From Gemmatimonadaceae bacterium (GTDB taxonomy: Bacteria; Gemmatimonadota; Gemmatimonadetes; Gemmatimonadales; Gemmatimonadaceae), in NCBI GenBank assembly GCA_020852815.1, contig JADZAN010000018.1, positions 124,001 to 188,000 of the forward strand: a DNA stretch of 64,000 bases, written 5' to 3'. Positions 18,235-26,413 of the stretch are shown here, piece by piece. The first letter of the stretch is position 1, and every line of letters starts with the position of its first letter. The translations under genes were made by a program, and so were the position numbers. Below the pieces are notes generated by a model, which made no database searches, was not told where the DNA came from, and saw only the letters and a program-made list of their open reading frames with translations.

Positions 18235-18256
18235 GCCTAACGCTGGCGTTGCGCCT
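18235..18256 (-). other. Half attC (one arm only)
   Basis: GCCTAAC followed by GCTGGCGTT matches the left arm of better sites such as that at 57905, but the inner stem and right core are missing. It separates the methyltransferase remnant from the gene ending at 18257. Confidence 0.45.
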
Positions 18257-18784
18257 CTACGCCTTGGAGAGGATCACGCCCCACACCAGGATGAACAGTG
18301 GCGCCAACAGTCGTGGAAACCAGAGGGAGCGCGAATGCAACGGATCGTCGCGCGCGTCGAGGTCGCGGGAGATCATGGCCGCCAGCTGCCATGGGGCAGG
18401 ACCGCCGTCGAGCAGCCGCTGCTTCTTGTTCTTCCAGAGGGTGATCGTCTTGAGCGCGGCATCGATCGACACGAATGCGAGAATGCCAATGGCGATCCCG
18501 AGCGTCGCGACGAGGCGAAGGAACCACGGCTCAACCGCGGTGCTGCGAGAGAAGAGGAAGCCGGCCAGCGTCAGCAGTAGCGTCTGCCCCGTCGTAAGCC
18601 AAAGCACGCGGTGGTGACGGAGATCGAACTCGAGCTTCACTTCAGAGCGGTAGTATTGCAGGAACTGCATCGCATCTGGCGCTCGATACTCCATTCCGGG
18701 ATATGGCGCGCTCGATCCTTCTCCCGTCGCGTTCGCGACGACTGCTTCGTCCCGCGCGGCAGTGGCGACCGATGCTGTGCTCAT
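18257..18784 (-). CDS. Membrane protein of unknown function
   Basis: About 175 residues when started at 18784 (MSTASVATAARDEAVVANATG). After a polar N-terminus (YPGMEYRAPDAMQFLQYYRSEVKLEFDLRHH) come hydrophobic segments at about VLWLTTGQTLLLTLAGFLF, FLRLVATLGIAIGILAFVSI and, near the end, RLLAPLFILVWGVILSKA. Between the second and third lies a charged amphipathic stretch (ALKTITLWKNKKQRLLDGG). It ends 15 bases from a half attC. The family is not recognised. Confidence 0.65.
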   Translation of the reverse strand: MSTASVATAARDEAVVANATGEGSSAPYPGMEYRAPDAMQFLQYYRSEVKLEFDLRHHRVLWLTTGQTLLLTLAGFLFSRSTAVEPWFLRLVATLGIAIGILAFVSIDAALKTITLWKNKKQRLLDGGPAPWQLAAMISRDLDARDDPLHSRSLWFPRLLAPLFILVWGVILSKA

Positions 18785-19058
18785 GGTAGGGAGAGTGCGT
18801 GCGCTGCAAATGTCCGGTGAAGCAGCCAAGCGATCAAACAATGTGCGTGCAAGCGTGCCGGTGCGGCAAGCATGGCGAGCGGTACCGCACGCGGTCGCGA
18901 GCCTGGGAACGCGGCGGCTGGTTGACGATCGGCGTGCGAGTGGCTGTCGCGGCGGCCGGCGCGGCCGCCGCCCGCGCAATCCGCTTCGTGACCGTCAGCA
19001 GCACACGCCGCTACCTGGCCGCGATCCGACTCCATTCCGAGGGCGGCCAGATGTGGCG
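18785..19058. other. Intergenic, no gene or clear attC
   Basis: About 270 GC-rich bases between the membrane protein start and the end of the DUF6968-like gene. An attC would be expected at the right side of this stretch but none is recognisable. Confidence 0.4.
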
Positions 19059-19373
19059 CTACGGGCCGGCGGCTGCCGCATCCGCGCTCGGGAGTCCCAA
19101 GGTGGGCTCGCCGAGCCACGTGAGGTGCGTCCCCGGCGGGAGCGGCGCGTAGTCGAGACAGATGCGCGCCATCACTAGCGCAAGTTGGAGTGCTTGGAGT
19201 CCATCCTCGCCGGCGGCCCACTGGTCGATGGGATCGGGTAGTCCGGTGATGTGGAATGCGCAGCGCCACTCGCGTACGTCGGCGACCCGGTACGGTGCCC
19301 CGAGGAGGAGCTTCACCGTCGTCACACCGTCGGAGGCTTCGAGCTGAAACTCGCGTTCGGCGATCCAGTTCAT
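19059..19373 (-). CDS. DUF6968-like protein
   Basis: About 104 residues beginning MNWIAEREFQLEASDG. The pattern VTTVKLLLGAPYRVADVREWRCAFHITGLP, then DGLQALQLALVMARICLDY and LTWLGEPTLGLP, fits the small DUF6968 family as I recall it; its function is unknown. The cassette begins at GTTAGAC on the minus strand (19410), 37 bases before the start codon, which leaves room for a ribosome-binding site but hardly for a promoter. Confidence 0.6.
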   Translation of the reverse strand: MNWIAEREFQLEASDGVTTVKLLLGAPYRVADVREWRCAFHITGLPDPIDQWAAGEDGLQALQLALVMARICLDYAPLPPGTHLTWLGEPTLGLPSADAAAAGP

Positions 19374-19403
19374 GCGAGAGGGGCGAGAGTGCTGATCAAA
19401 GCG

Positions 19404-19468
19404 GTCTAACGCCGGGCCTCAGTGACAGGTGCAGTGAGGCCGCCGAACCGGTTGGTCAACTGTTAGCA
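19404..19468 (-). other. attC site, short
   Basis: GTCTAAC (19404 to 19410) and GTTAGCA (19462 to 19468) flank a hairpin with arms GGCCTCA / TGAGGCC. At 65 bp it is among the shortest complete sites in the window and the best one left of 25 kb. Confidence 0.7.
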
Positions 19469-19489
19469 TGCTAGAGGGCGGAGATCGTG

Positions 19490-20128
19490 TCACTGCGGAG
19501 AAGAGCCAGGGCGAAGATCGCGAAGATCGAGCGCGCGGGCATGGTAGAGTGCGCTCACCAGGGAGTCCCGGCTTGCGCGGCTACGCCCGATGGCCACAAG
19601 CGCGAAGTTGTGGTAGTTGCCTTTCACGACAACGGCGTACGAGACGAAGAAGCTGTCTGAAGAGGTGCGCTCGGCCTCGACGTGCGAGAACAGCAGCGCG
19701 TCCTCTCCAAGTAGCGAGAGACGGCACGCGCCCTCTTCGCGGCGGTACTCCCGCGGCAGGAGCGACACACTGAACCATCGTGATCGCTGTTCCGGTGTGT
19801 AAGAGACGGCGAGGGTAGTCGTGTCGGTCCTCCGATAGGAATGGGCTACCGTGCGACCAACCGCCTGCGTCAGGGGACTCCCGCCGGGCAGGAGGAACAT
19901 GTCGAGGTGTTCCTCGGAAAGCCTGACCCGTGACCAGTCGACACGAAAGCTGAGGTACGGACCCTCACACGGTGCGTAGGATGTGGGATCAGGCCCGTAC
20001 CCATCAGCGACGACAGCTCCTGTCGGGCGTGCCTGTTCGACGCGAATGCCGAGGATGCGCTCGCTGCGGCAAGCGGTCGTGAGCATCAGAATGCCCAGGA
20101 GTGTGTTGCGCGCGCAGTTCCGCGCCAT
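19490..20128 (-). CDS. Putative lipoprotein
   Basis: About 212 residues from the ATG at 20128 (MARNCARNTLLGILMLTTACRSE), which gives a lipoprotein signal with lipobox TTAC; an ATG at 20170 is also possible. The mature protein has a tidy alternation of charged and aromatic residues (YLSFRVDWSRVRLSEEHLDMFLLPGG, RWFSVSLLPREYRREEGACRL) and ends in a helix-like stretch (VSALYHARALDLRDL). No family is recognised. It ends 22 bases from the attC at 19404. Confidence 0.6.
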   Translation of the reverse strand: MARNCARNTLLGILMLTTACRSERILGIRVEQARPTGAVVADGYGPDPTSYAPCEGPYLSFRVDWSRVRLSEEHLDMFLLPGGSPLTQAVGRTVAHSYRRTDTTTLAVSYTPEQRSRWFSVSLLPREYRREEGACRLSLLGEDALLFSHVEAERTSSDSFFVSYAVVVKGNYHNFALVAIGRSRASRDSLVSALYHARALDLRDLRPGSSPQ

Positions 20129-20490
20129 CCTTGGAGGCGCCGGCAGGGGCAACCTGTGGTTGGTACGCATGGTCGCACGCACTTGGTCGAAAGACGAGTG
20201 GAGGCATTGAATGAGCGACGGTGACGTTGGCGATGGCGGCAGCGCGCGCGACCCCAAGCGACTGACGACTCCACGACGCTCAAGCAGCACCGACTTGATG
20301 TACCTCGTGTATCCGCCAGACTCGGACGTGAGCCACTCGGCCGTGTATTCTCTCGCCACAGGAATCGTCTGGACGCTCAGCGCGATCGGTCCGGCCGTCC
20401 ATGCCTTCGCATTCTCCGACGCTGCGGATCGGTGGAGCGGAGCATCGGACCTCGAGGAGAGGTGGCGACGTAGAGATCCAATGATTCGCC
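20129..20490. other. Region with ambiguous coding on both strands
   Basis: Both strands are open here. The minus frame includes IALSVQTIPVAREYTAEWLTS, and the plus frame from 20211 includes MYLVYPPDSDVSHSAVYSLA. Both have GC-rich third positions, and neither has a family match I recognise. One may be a gene fragment. Confidence 0.3.
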
Positions 20491-20937
20491 TCACAACAAC
20501 CCGCGGGCACGCATCACCTCTTCCTGATCTTCGTGCGAGATATTCGCGGCAACCTTCGGATGCGCCTCGCTCTCGCGAAGCAGGTACGAGATCTTGAATC
20601 GGATCGGAATGGGGCCGGTCCGCTGAAACGCGGCGCCCCACGTCACCGTGGCGAGCGTATAGCCAGCGCCAACTGGAACCTCGCAGACCTCCTCGACCGT
20701 CATCGATGTCATCCCAACCTTGACATTGAACGCGTGCAGCTCTCGAAGCCAGGCGAGAAAGGCCTCGTCGTTCTTGAATGCCGCTCCGCCGCGCGGGCCC
20801 GCCGCGAGAAAACTCGCATCGTAGAACTCGGCGAGCTTCGTGGGATCCTCGTCGAGCGCAAAGCTCGCGTATCGGCGGAAGAACTCCTGAAGGTGCTCCT
20901 GTCGGCTCGACTTCACATCAAACCTCGGCATTCCCAA
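20491..20937 (-). CDS. NTF2-like (SnoaL-type) protein
   Basis: About 148 residues. The NTF2-like cone fold is suggested by LQEFFRRYASFALDEDPTKLAEFYDASFLAAGP at the start, FLAWLRELHAF in the middle and strands VTWGAAFQRTGPIPIRFKISYLL near the end. Such proteins are binding proteins or small enzymes (isomerases, hydrolases) and function cannot be assigned. At least two other NTF2-like cassettes occur in the window (23119 and 42835). No intact attC is visible directly left of it. Confidence 0.7.
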   Translation of the reverse strand: MGMPRFDVKSSRQEHLQEFFRRYASFALDEDPTKLAEFYDASFLAAGPRGGAAFKNDEAFLAWLRELHAFNVKVGMTSMTVEEVCEVPVGAGYTLATVTWGAAFQRTGPIPIRFKISYLLRESEAHPKVAANISHEDQEEVMRARGLL

Positions 20938-21028
20938 GTTGTCCAGGACTGCGGTTCAGCGGCGCTGTACTCTCCCGTCGTCATCGATATGCCTGCAGGA
21001 CCAAGCGACACGAAATACATCCGCCGTG

Positions 21029-21095
21029 CGCTCAGGTAGAGCATCAGGGCTCCAGCAGCTCACTCATCAGCGTGTTGGTGGGCAATCAGCGTTAG
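21029..21095 (-). other. Degenerate attC
   Basis: A clean GTTAGGC core (21089 to 21095) lies at the right; the left side (CGCTCAGGTAGAGCATCAG) resembles other left arms but the core is mutated. It overlaps the 3' end of the alpha/beta hydrolase gene, whose frame reads through the core. Confidence 0.4.
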
Positions 21096-22002
21096 GCAAA
21101 CAGGGGCGCGCCAGGAACTCGAGGACAGCCCGATTGAAAGCGGCCGCCGTCTCGAGATTGATCATGTGCCCGACGCCCGGGAAGTCGATACGCTGCACCT
21201 GCGGAAGCCTCGCCGTGAAGTGGCTCGCCATCGCCCGCAGCATGGGCGTGTCGTTGCTTCCCACCATCAGGAGTACTGGCATCCGCAGCTCAGTCAGCCG
21301 ATCTGCGGCCGGCGGAGAGACTTCCCTCTCCAGCTCTTGATCGCGCGCCCGCTGCATCAGATGCCCGGCGTTGTCCGTGACAATCTCCCGCAGCCGGGCC
21401 TCGACCTCCGGCGTGCGCAGCGCCGTGCGGATGTACGCACTCCCGAGCCAGGCCCGCGCGAGGCCAATCGAATCGCCGCGGGCAAACGCTGCGCGGCCGG
21501 CAGCAAGCCACAGCGTATCCGCGTCGTCAGGCCAACGTCCGCCGCTGACCGAAGGGGACGCCAGCACCGGACGACTGACCATCTCTGGATACGCCAAGGC
21601 GAAGTCGATGGCGATGCCGCCTCCCATGGACAGGCCGACGAGAGTCGCACGAGAAACTCGATGCGCGCGCAATAGCGCGGCAAGGTCGTGGGGCGCGCGG
21701 AAGGGGCGGTCCGCCGCGCTCGATCGGCCGAAGCCGCGGGCGTCGTATCGAATGACTCGATAGTGGTGCCGCAGCGTGTCGACCTGCGAATCCCACATGC
21801 GTCGATCGAGGTTGCCGCCATGAATCAGAACGACCGGCGCCCCCGTGCCGGTCGCTTCCCAGAAGAGCGAGCCACCTTCCACCGCGACGCGGCCGGTGTC
21901 GACGACGAATGCCGACCCGAGCGCAGTATCACGTGGCGCATCCGCACGGCAGGCGCCGAGCAACAGGGTCGCACATGCGACGCACCACGCGCGTGACGTC
22001 AT
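21067..22002 (-). CDS. Exported alpha/beta hydrolase (lipoprotein)
   Basis: About 311 residues. A lipoprotein signal (TSRAWCVACATLLLGACRAD) precedes a complete alpha/beta hydrolase domain: oxyanion region VVLIHGGNLDRRMWD, nucleophile elbow GLSMGG, and catalytic His in FPGVGHMINLE, with an Asp candidate in LLMVGSNDTPML. Substrate is unknown; esterase or C-C hydrolase activity is possible. Its start codon overlaps the stop of the DapB-like gene (ATGA), so the pair is translationally coupled and forms a two-gene cassette ending at the attC near 21095. Confidence 0.88.
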   Translation of the reverse strand: MTSRAWCVACATLLLGACRADAPRDTALGSAFVVDTGRVAVEGGSLFWEATGTGAPVVLIHGGNLDRRMWDSQVDTLRHHYRVIRYDARGFGRSSAADRPFRAPHDLAALLRAHRVSRATLVGLSMGGGIAIDFALAYPEMVSRPVLASPSVSGGRWPDDADTLWLAAGRAAFARGDSIGLARAWLGSAYIRTALRTPEVEARLREIVTDNAGHLMQRARDQELEREVSPPAADRLTELRMPVLLMVGSNDTPMLRAMASHFTARLPQVQRIDFPGVGHMINLETAAAFNRAVLEFLARPCLPNADCPPTR

Positions 22003-22820
22003 GGCGCGCGCATCGACGGGCCCCCGAGATCCAGCACCGTATCCAGGCCACGGTGGACGCCCACCAACGTGTGCACGCGACGAATCGCAAGCAAGGCACC
22101 ATCGACGTATGGAAGCGCGCTACTCCCTGAGTCGTGTCGAATGGTGAGCTTCTGATCGGGCATGCCGAAGATGATCTCCGCACTGATCACAAATCCTGGG
22201 AGACGGAGCGAATGCACCTGTGAGCCGCCTAGAGTTGCACCGCGCGCTTCACGCAGTCCAAGGGTGCTCTCCAGGGGAACCGTCGCCTGAGGCGCACGAA
22301 TGCGTTCAAGGCGCGCCGCGAGTTCGCGTGCAGTCCCGCTTGGCGCATCACGCTTGTCATCATGGGCGTAGTCGATGATCTCCCACTGTGGGATCAACTG
22401 AGCTGCCATCTCGGCGAAGCGCTGCAGGAGGACGACCGTGAGTGCGAAGTTGCCGCACGCCAGTACGCCACGCTCGTGTCGCCTTGCCATCACGTCGATC
22501 TCCGCGAAATCCGAGTCCGTCAGCCCCGACGTCCCCACCACGACGTGCGCACCAACCTCGAGTGCCGCAAGTATGTTTGCCTTGGCGGATTCGGGCCCTG
22601 TGTATTCGACGAAGACGTCGCAGCTAGTGCGGAGCGCCTCGGATGCCGACGCATACACCGGTGCCGTCAGTGCGGAATCGCTGAGTACCGCGCCCAAATC
22701 CTGGCCCGCGTGACGCCGTGACGTTGCGGCCACGAGCTGTACATCCGTCGTTCGCGCGATGCCGCGCGCGAGTTCGGAGCCCGCCCAACCCGTGGCCCCA
22801 GCGAGACAAACTCGCATCAT
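21999..22820 (-). CDS. DapB-like dihydrodipicolinate reductase
   Basis: About 273 residues resembling 4-hydroxy-tetrahydrodipicolinate reductase of lysine and diaminopimelate synthesis. The N-terminal NAD(P) motif is VCLAGATGWAGSELARGI; VVGTSGLTDSDF and DDKRDAPSGTARELAARLE match the catalytic helix and substrate loop (HH..K.DAPSGT in the family), though the usual His pair is replaced by Ala-His-Asp-Asp. A C-terminal strand pattern, FGMPDQKLTIRHDSGSS, follows. As a cassette gene it is more likely an accessory or altered-specificity paralogue than the housekeeping enzyme. Coupled by ATGA to the hydrolase. Confidence 0.85.
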   Translation of the reverse strand: MMRVCLAGATGWAGSELARGIARTTDVQLVAATSRRHAGQDLGAVLSDSALTAPVYASASEALRTSCDVFVEYTGPESAKANILAALEVGAHVVVGTSGLTDSDFAEIDVMARRHERGVLACGNFALTVVLLQRFAEMAAQLIPQWEIIDYAHDDKRDAPSGTARELAARLERIRAPQATVPLESTLGLREARGATLGGSQVHSLRLPGFVISAEIIFGMPDQKLTIRHDSGSSALPYVDGALLAIRRVHTLVGVHRGLDTVLDLGGPSMRAP

Positions 22821-22848
22821 GGTCCGATCCGTGCCAAGTGTGGTGGAC

Positions 22849-22875
22849 GCCTAACGTGGGGTTCCGCCGCAGCCA
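22849..22875 (-). other. Half attC
   Basis: GCCTAAC followed by GTGGGGTTCCGCCGCAGCC matches the left arm of full sites, but the right arm and core are absent. It marks the 5' boundary of the DapB cassette, 28 bases from its start codon. Confidence 0.45.
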
Positions 22876-23064
22876 CGCCACAAGATGCGCCCGCAGCGGC
22901 ATCATGGCGCACACACCGTCGCACGGCAAGAGGAGGCCGGCGACGAACCGGCTGGTATCGACCGCGCCCCACGCCGCCAAGTCGGGCACCAGGAAGCTGA
23001 CGAACTGGTAGCGGATGTTCAGCGATTCGAGCCGCGGTAGCAATGCCGGCGTGGTCGCCAGCAC
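22862..23064 (-). pseudogene. Fragment of an unrecognised cassette gene
   Basis: A minus-strand frame encodes LNIRYQFVSFLVPDLAAWGAVDTSRFVAGLLLPCDGVCAMM and then LRRNPTLGV, where it runs through the half attC without the usual stop. The composition is protein-like, but the family is not recognised and the 5' end is uncertain. It lies in the 300-base gap between the NTF2-like gene and the DapB gene. Confidence 0.35.
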
Positions 23065-23118
23065 ATGCGACGAGACGGCGCACGGGATCTCTACACACGA
23101 AGGGGAGCGACATGCTGG

Positions 23119-23571
23119 CTACGACTTCCGGATCTGTGTTGCCTGGGACCAGACCACTTGCCACACCCCGCTTCGGCGCTCGTACACATCCGTGTGCCAA
23201 AACTCACCCGACGGCGCGTCAGGTATGGCCTTGACCTTGATTCTGAGGGTGGCCTTGTAGCGTATCACCGCGGCGTCGCCGTAGATCTTCACGGCAATGT
23301 CGCCCGGGTCCCACTGCAGGTAGTCGATGTCGCCTGAGGCGATCTGCCCCAGGTACTCGTCCTTGGTGAGGATACCACCTAACGGATTCACGAGCTGAAA
23401 GTCGTCGGCGTGGAGCTTTCGCGCGGTCGGCAGATCAGCGCTCACCAGGGCGCGCAGTCGATCGTGTTCCACGCGAATCAGCGCGTCCCTGTCACTCTGG
23501 GCTGCGCTGCTGGAGAGCGGCGCAAATACACCCAGCGCGAATGCCAGAAGCAGATGCGTTAGTTTAGGCAC
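23119..23571 (-). CDS. Exported NTF2-like (DUF4440-type) protein
   Basis: About 150 residues with a signal peptide (MPKLTHLLLAFALGVFAPLSSSAAQ). The mature protein is a typical DUF4440/SnoaL-like domain: RDALIRVEHDRLRALVSADLPTARKLHADDFQLVNPLGGILTKDEYL, then IDYLQWDPGDIAVKIYGDAAVIRYKATLRI and FWHTDVYERRSGVWQVVWSQATQI. These proteins share the NTF2 cone; functions range from binding to isomerase. The same domain without a signal peptide is at 42835 to 43224. Confidence 0.88.
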   Translation of the reverse strand: MPKLTHLLLAFALGVFAPLSSSAAQSDRDALIRVEHDRLRALVSADLPTARKLHADDFQLVNPLGGILTKDEYLGQIASGDIDYLQWDPGDIAVKIYGDAAVIRYKATLRIKVKAIPDAPSGEFWHTDVYERRSGVWQVVWSQATQIRKS

Positions 23572-23595
23572 GACCCTCTCCGTTGACGTTGGCAG

Positions 23596-23925
23596 TCACG
23601 CAACGTACCAGCCTTTGCCCAGCAGCGGCACCGTCGCGCACGCTGCGCCACCCTTTGAATCGGTGCCGGCAAACTGCACCTCGAGAACGCGCTCCCGCTT
23701 GGCTCTCACGTCGTCGAGAAGCGCCCGGGTGATCCCTTCGAGCCCAATCTTGGCGCGCCTGGATACGTCAGTGCCTGTCTGACCAGCAGACGTGCCGATG
23801 CGCAGATAGACAAAGCGCTCGCCCGGCCGCCCTTGAACGGCGGGACCCCGAAGGCGGAAGGCGCCTTTGGAGTTCCCCTCAACCACCTCAACCGTGAAGT
23901 CAAAGGAGATGCGATCCCTTGACAA
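23596..23925 (-). CDS. DUF5990-family protein
   Basis: About 109 residues. It begins MSRDRISFDFTVEVVEG and continues FRLRGPAVQGRPGERFVYLRIGTSAGQ, with a C-terminal GGAACATVPLLGKGWYVA, a pattern I recognise as DUF5990; the function is unknown. It starts only four bases from the fragmentary attC at 23929, as is common for cassette genes in this array. No clear site is visible on its 3' side, where only a weak ACGCAAC occurs. Confidence 0.7.
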   Translation of the reverse strand: MSRDRISFDFTVEVVEGNSKGAFRLRGPAVQGRPGERFVYLRIGTSAGQTGTDVSRRAKIGLEGITRALLDDVRAKRERVLEVQFAGTDSKGGAACATVPLLGKGWYVA

Positions 23926-23928
23926 TGG

Positions 23929-23985
23929 TGCGCGCTCCTATGCGCGCAAGCCCTGAATCGCTCGGCCGCTGCGGCGATGGCTAAG
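23929..23985 (-). other. Half attC (right arm)
   Basis: The segment GCGCGC...GCGCGCAAGCCCTGAATCG followed by GGCTAAGC matches the central and right part of the attC at 48803. The left arm has been lost. Confidence 0.45.
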
Positions 23986-24342
23986 CTTCATGCGCGCAGC
24001 CATCGAGTGGGTCATTCTCGTCGTCGGCGTCGTCGGCGTCGGCAGCGTCGTCCGGGCACGGAGCGGCCACGGCATCCCTCGGAATAGTCGCCACTGCGCG
24101 ACTACGTACGGGGAGCCTTGGCTTGGCCACCAGCGGACGAGATGAGGCAGCGGGATATCGGGCAACACTCCGTCGCGTGCGCGCGTGGCCGTGAGCAGAT
24201 AGCGCGTCGGCAGCACTTGTCTCAGCGAATCAGGCGCATACGTCACCATGAGACACTGCGACGACTGTGCCGTGAGCACCGGCGGCGTCGCGAGCCACCA
24301 TGTGGCGATCACCGCGACCGATGCACACCGCGCGGTGCGCAT
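23938..24342 (-). CDS. Exported hypothetical protein with disrupted 3' end
   Basis: From the ATG at 24342 a signal peptide (MRTARCASVAVIATWWLATPPVLTAQ) leads a short protein with QCLMVTYAPDSLRQVLPTRYLLTATRARDG and VRWWPSQGSPYVVAQWRLFRG, which resembles a small DUF-type exported protein. After that the sequence becomes Thr/Pro/Arg-rich (TTLPTPTTPTTRM) and runs through the decayed attC, so the natural C-terminus has probably been altered. Confidence 0.5.
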   Translation of the reverse strand: MRTARCASVAVIATWWLATPPVLTAQSSQCLMVTYAPDSLRQVLPTRYLLTATRARDGVLPDIPLPHLVRWWPSQGSPYVVAQWRLFRGMPWPLRARTTLPTPTTPTTRMTHSMAARMKLSHRRSGRAIQGLRA

Positions 24343-24474
24343 GTTCAATGGCACTGGTCCAGTTCGAGTGACAAGCGGCAGCATGATATTGGTGCTCGCG
24401 TCCTCTGGCTAGGGCCAACCGCGAACGACCGGAGATGGGCAATGAAGCGCGCGTATGCGTGTGCGCGCCTGGCC

Positions 24475-24498
24475 GCCTAACGAGCCCCGCCGTTCAAT
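24475..24498 (-). other. Half attC
   Basis: GCCTAAC, ten bases, then GTTCAAT. It sits nine bases from the stop of the exported barrel-like gene at 24508, where an attC is expected, but the full hairpin is absent. Confidence 0.4.
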
Positions 24499-24507
24499 CG
24501 GCTGAGC

Positions 24508-25047
24508 TCATCGCGACATGAGGCCGACGGTTGCAGGCACGCACAGAAGCCGGGCCCCGCGCACGTCGGTCAGCAGGAGTGCTCGTACGCCTAACGTGAA
24601 GGCCAGGTGGTCCCACGGCCCGAGCCTGACCGACGTTCCGACGTGGAAGCCCGCCGTGCGTCCACCAGGCGCGATGGGTCGCGCCGCAACGGAATAGACG
24701 CCACCGCCCACGTCGAGTGCCACGCGGTGACGGTGCCCCCACATGGGCACGAGACTCGCCGACACTCCTGCGGTGTTCGGCACGGGGCGACTCACGATGC
24801 CATAGTCATCCGCACTTGTGGCCGAACCGAGGAGATGGCCATCGACAGCGAGCGCCAGCGACGACGTGAGGCGTAGCGCCACGCCCACTCGTACGGCTGC
24901 GACCAGACCGTCGCGATATGGCAGCTGCGCGCGAATGGCGCCGACGCCTGCATCTGCGTGTAGTCTCAAAGGCGCGTCTTGTGCGCTGATGCTGAGCAGC
25001 GGCCACGCGCATAGCAGGGCGCCGCACAAGTAGTGATGCAATCGCAT
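24508..25047 (-). CDS. Exported beta-barrel-like protein
   Basis: About 179 residues with a signal peptide (MRLHHYLCGALLCAWPLLSISAQD). The rest alternates Val/Leu with Gly and charged residues (LVAAVRVGVALRLTSSLALAVDGHLLG, FHVGTSVRLGPWDHLAFTLGVRALLL), as in small outer-membrane barrels. Several similar exported proteins occur as cassettes in this array (for example 48217 to 48747), suggesting a recurrent cargo type acting at the cell envelope. Function unknown. Confidence 0.65.
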   Translation of the reverse strand: MRLHHYLCGALLCAWPLLSISAQDAPLRLHADAGVGAIRAQLPYRDGLVAAVRVGVALRLTSSLALAVDGHLLGSATSADDYGIVSRPVPNTAGVSASLVPMWGHRHRVALDVGGGVYSVAARPIAPGGRTAGFHVGTSVRLGPWDHLAFTLGVRALLLTDVRGARLLCVPATVGLMSR

Positions 25048-25095
25048 ACCGGGATGGACCCGCGCTGTTGCACGTGCGTCACTCTACGGCAGAGG

Positions 25096-25190
25096 TGGAC
25101 CCCCCAAGCTTACCTGTATAGCCGGCCGCGCCGGTCCAGAACGGACGGCGAACAGTGGCGGTCATTGTCAGCGTCAACAACTCGTTAGGG
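25096..25190 (-). other. attC with intact right core only
   Basis: GTTAGGG (25184 to 25190) contains the stop codon of the serine hydrolase gene. The left core is not recognisable, and the interior (CGCGCCGG...CGGACGGCG) has weak complementarity. Confidence 0.35.
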
Positions 25191-26288
25191 CGCGCGGTGG
25201 CGCACCAGCCGCCAATACCACAGTACGGCCAAGGCCGCCAACCCGAGGAGCCACGGCACAAGCGCCGATCCAACGGCCCTTTCAAACATCAGGGAATCCG
25301 GCATCCCCGTTTGCCAAAGCGTCCACTCAGAACCAATCGCGGTAGCCAGCGAGGGATACCCAGTGACTAACACGATCACCGCATCAGCGTTGTCCGGGTT
25401 GATCCGCAGCGAGGTGTTGATGGCCGGGGCGTTGGACCCGTCGTGACCGTAGACATAGGCGCCGCTCGCCGTGGGGGCATAGAGCGCCACGCCGAGTCCC
25501 CAGATGTCGACTCCCAGTTTGCGGCCGCGAGGGATCCTCATGCTATCGACGGTCACTCGGCGTAACAGCATGCCGTTGCCGCTATCGGTCCTTAGCTGCG
25601 CCTGCGCGAAGGCGATCAGGTCGCCCGCCGACGCCGACAGCCCGGTGGCACCGGCCGCGGCGTATCGATAGGTCGGCGCGAGCGCGCCGAGCGAATCGTA
25701 CGACCGTGATGCGTTGTCGAGCGACCCGAGGTACGCGTAGGTCGCGCGGCGCATGCCCAACGGGCGGAAGACCGAGTCCTGCATCCGCGCCGCGAACGGA
25801 GTGCCGGTCACGTCCTCGAGCATCGCCTGGAGGACGAGGTAGCCGCCGCCCGAGTACTCAAAGCCACTCCCCGGCGTGCGACCCACCGCGATCACTGCGG
25901 CGGTGTCGGACGACGCGCGCGGATGGCGCAGCGTCTCCTGTAGCGAAGGAAGCGATTCATCAGGCTGGTAGTCGCCAATGCCCAACCCATCCGTCAATCC
26001 CGCGGTGTGCGACAACAGCCGACGGACCGTGACCTGCCGCGCGTCGAACGGCCCCACCGGCAGCTGCCACTGCTTCAGATAGTTCGAGACCGGCGCATCC
26101 AACTCGACTCGCCCCTCTTGCACCAGTTGCATCACGGCGTACGCCGTGAGCCACTTGCTCATCGACGCCAGCGGAAAGCGCGTATCCCGGTTTACGGGGT
26201 CGATCGAGGGCGCGTACTGCTCCGCGTAGACCGCCCCCCCGCGCAGCACGACGAGTGCGATATCACCCTTGCTTTGCGCGCGGGCCAT
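25185..26288 (-). CDS. Serine hydrolase, beta-lactamase/PBP-like, with C-terminal membrane anchor
   Basis: About 367 residues. The SxxK motif is SMSKW (about residue 43), followed by a Tyr-Ser-Gly box (FEYSGGGYLVLQ) and YGHDGSNAP in the KTG-like position. Near the C-terminus a transmembrane helix, LVPWLLGLAALAVLWYWRLV, would anchor it, an unusual position for this family. The predicted start at 26288 lacks a signal peptide, so the N-terminus may have been trimmed when the cassette formed. The stop TAA lies in the attC core. A second serine hydrolase, with a signal peptide, is at 9940. Confidence 0.85.
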   Translation of the reverse strand: MARAQSKGDIALVVLRGGAVYAEQYAPSIDPVNRDTRFPLASMSKWLTAYAVMQLVQEGRVELDAPVSNYLKQWQLPVGPFDARQVTVRRLLSHTAGLTDGLGIGDYQPDESLPSLQETLRHPRASSDTAAVIAVGRTPGSGFEYSGGGYLVLQAMLEDVTGTPFAARMQDSVFRPLGMRRATYAYLGSLDNASRSYDSLGALAPTYRYAAAGATGLSASAGDLIAFAQAQLRTDSGNGMLLRRVTVDSMRIPRGRKLGVDIWGLGVALYAPTASGAYVYGHDGSNAPAINTSLRINPDNADAVIVLVTGYPSLATAIGSEWTLWQTGMPDSLMFERAVGSALVPWLLGLAALAVLWYWRLVRHRAP

Positions 26289-26313
26289 CGCCGAAGCACT
26301 CCCTCCGTTGGGT

Positions 26314-26409
26314 GGTTAGCGCTATAGCGTCACCGCGGTCAGGTAATCAAGCGCGCGTCGCGAGCCCCGCGCTGCGCGTAGCGCGATCGGCTTGAACGAC
26401 TCGTTATGC
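26314..26409 (-). other. attC, left core mutated
   Basis: The right core GTTATGC (26403 to 26409) and the interior (AATCAAGCGCGCGTCGCGAG...GCGCGATCGGCTTGAACGACTC) match the array family. The left core reads GGTTAGC instead of RYYYAAC. Confidence 0.5.
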
Positions 26410-26413
26410 AGCG

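Noticed and set aside
19490-20641. A single long minus-strand protein including everything up to 20641
   Set aside because: The N-terminal part has no start context and overlaps the NTF2-like gene; the lipoprotein signal at 20128 gives a better start.
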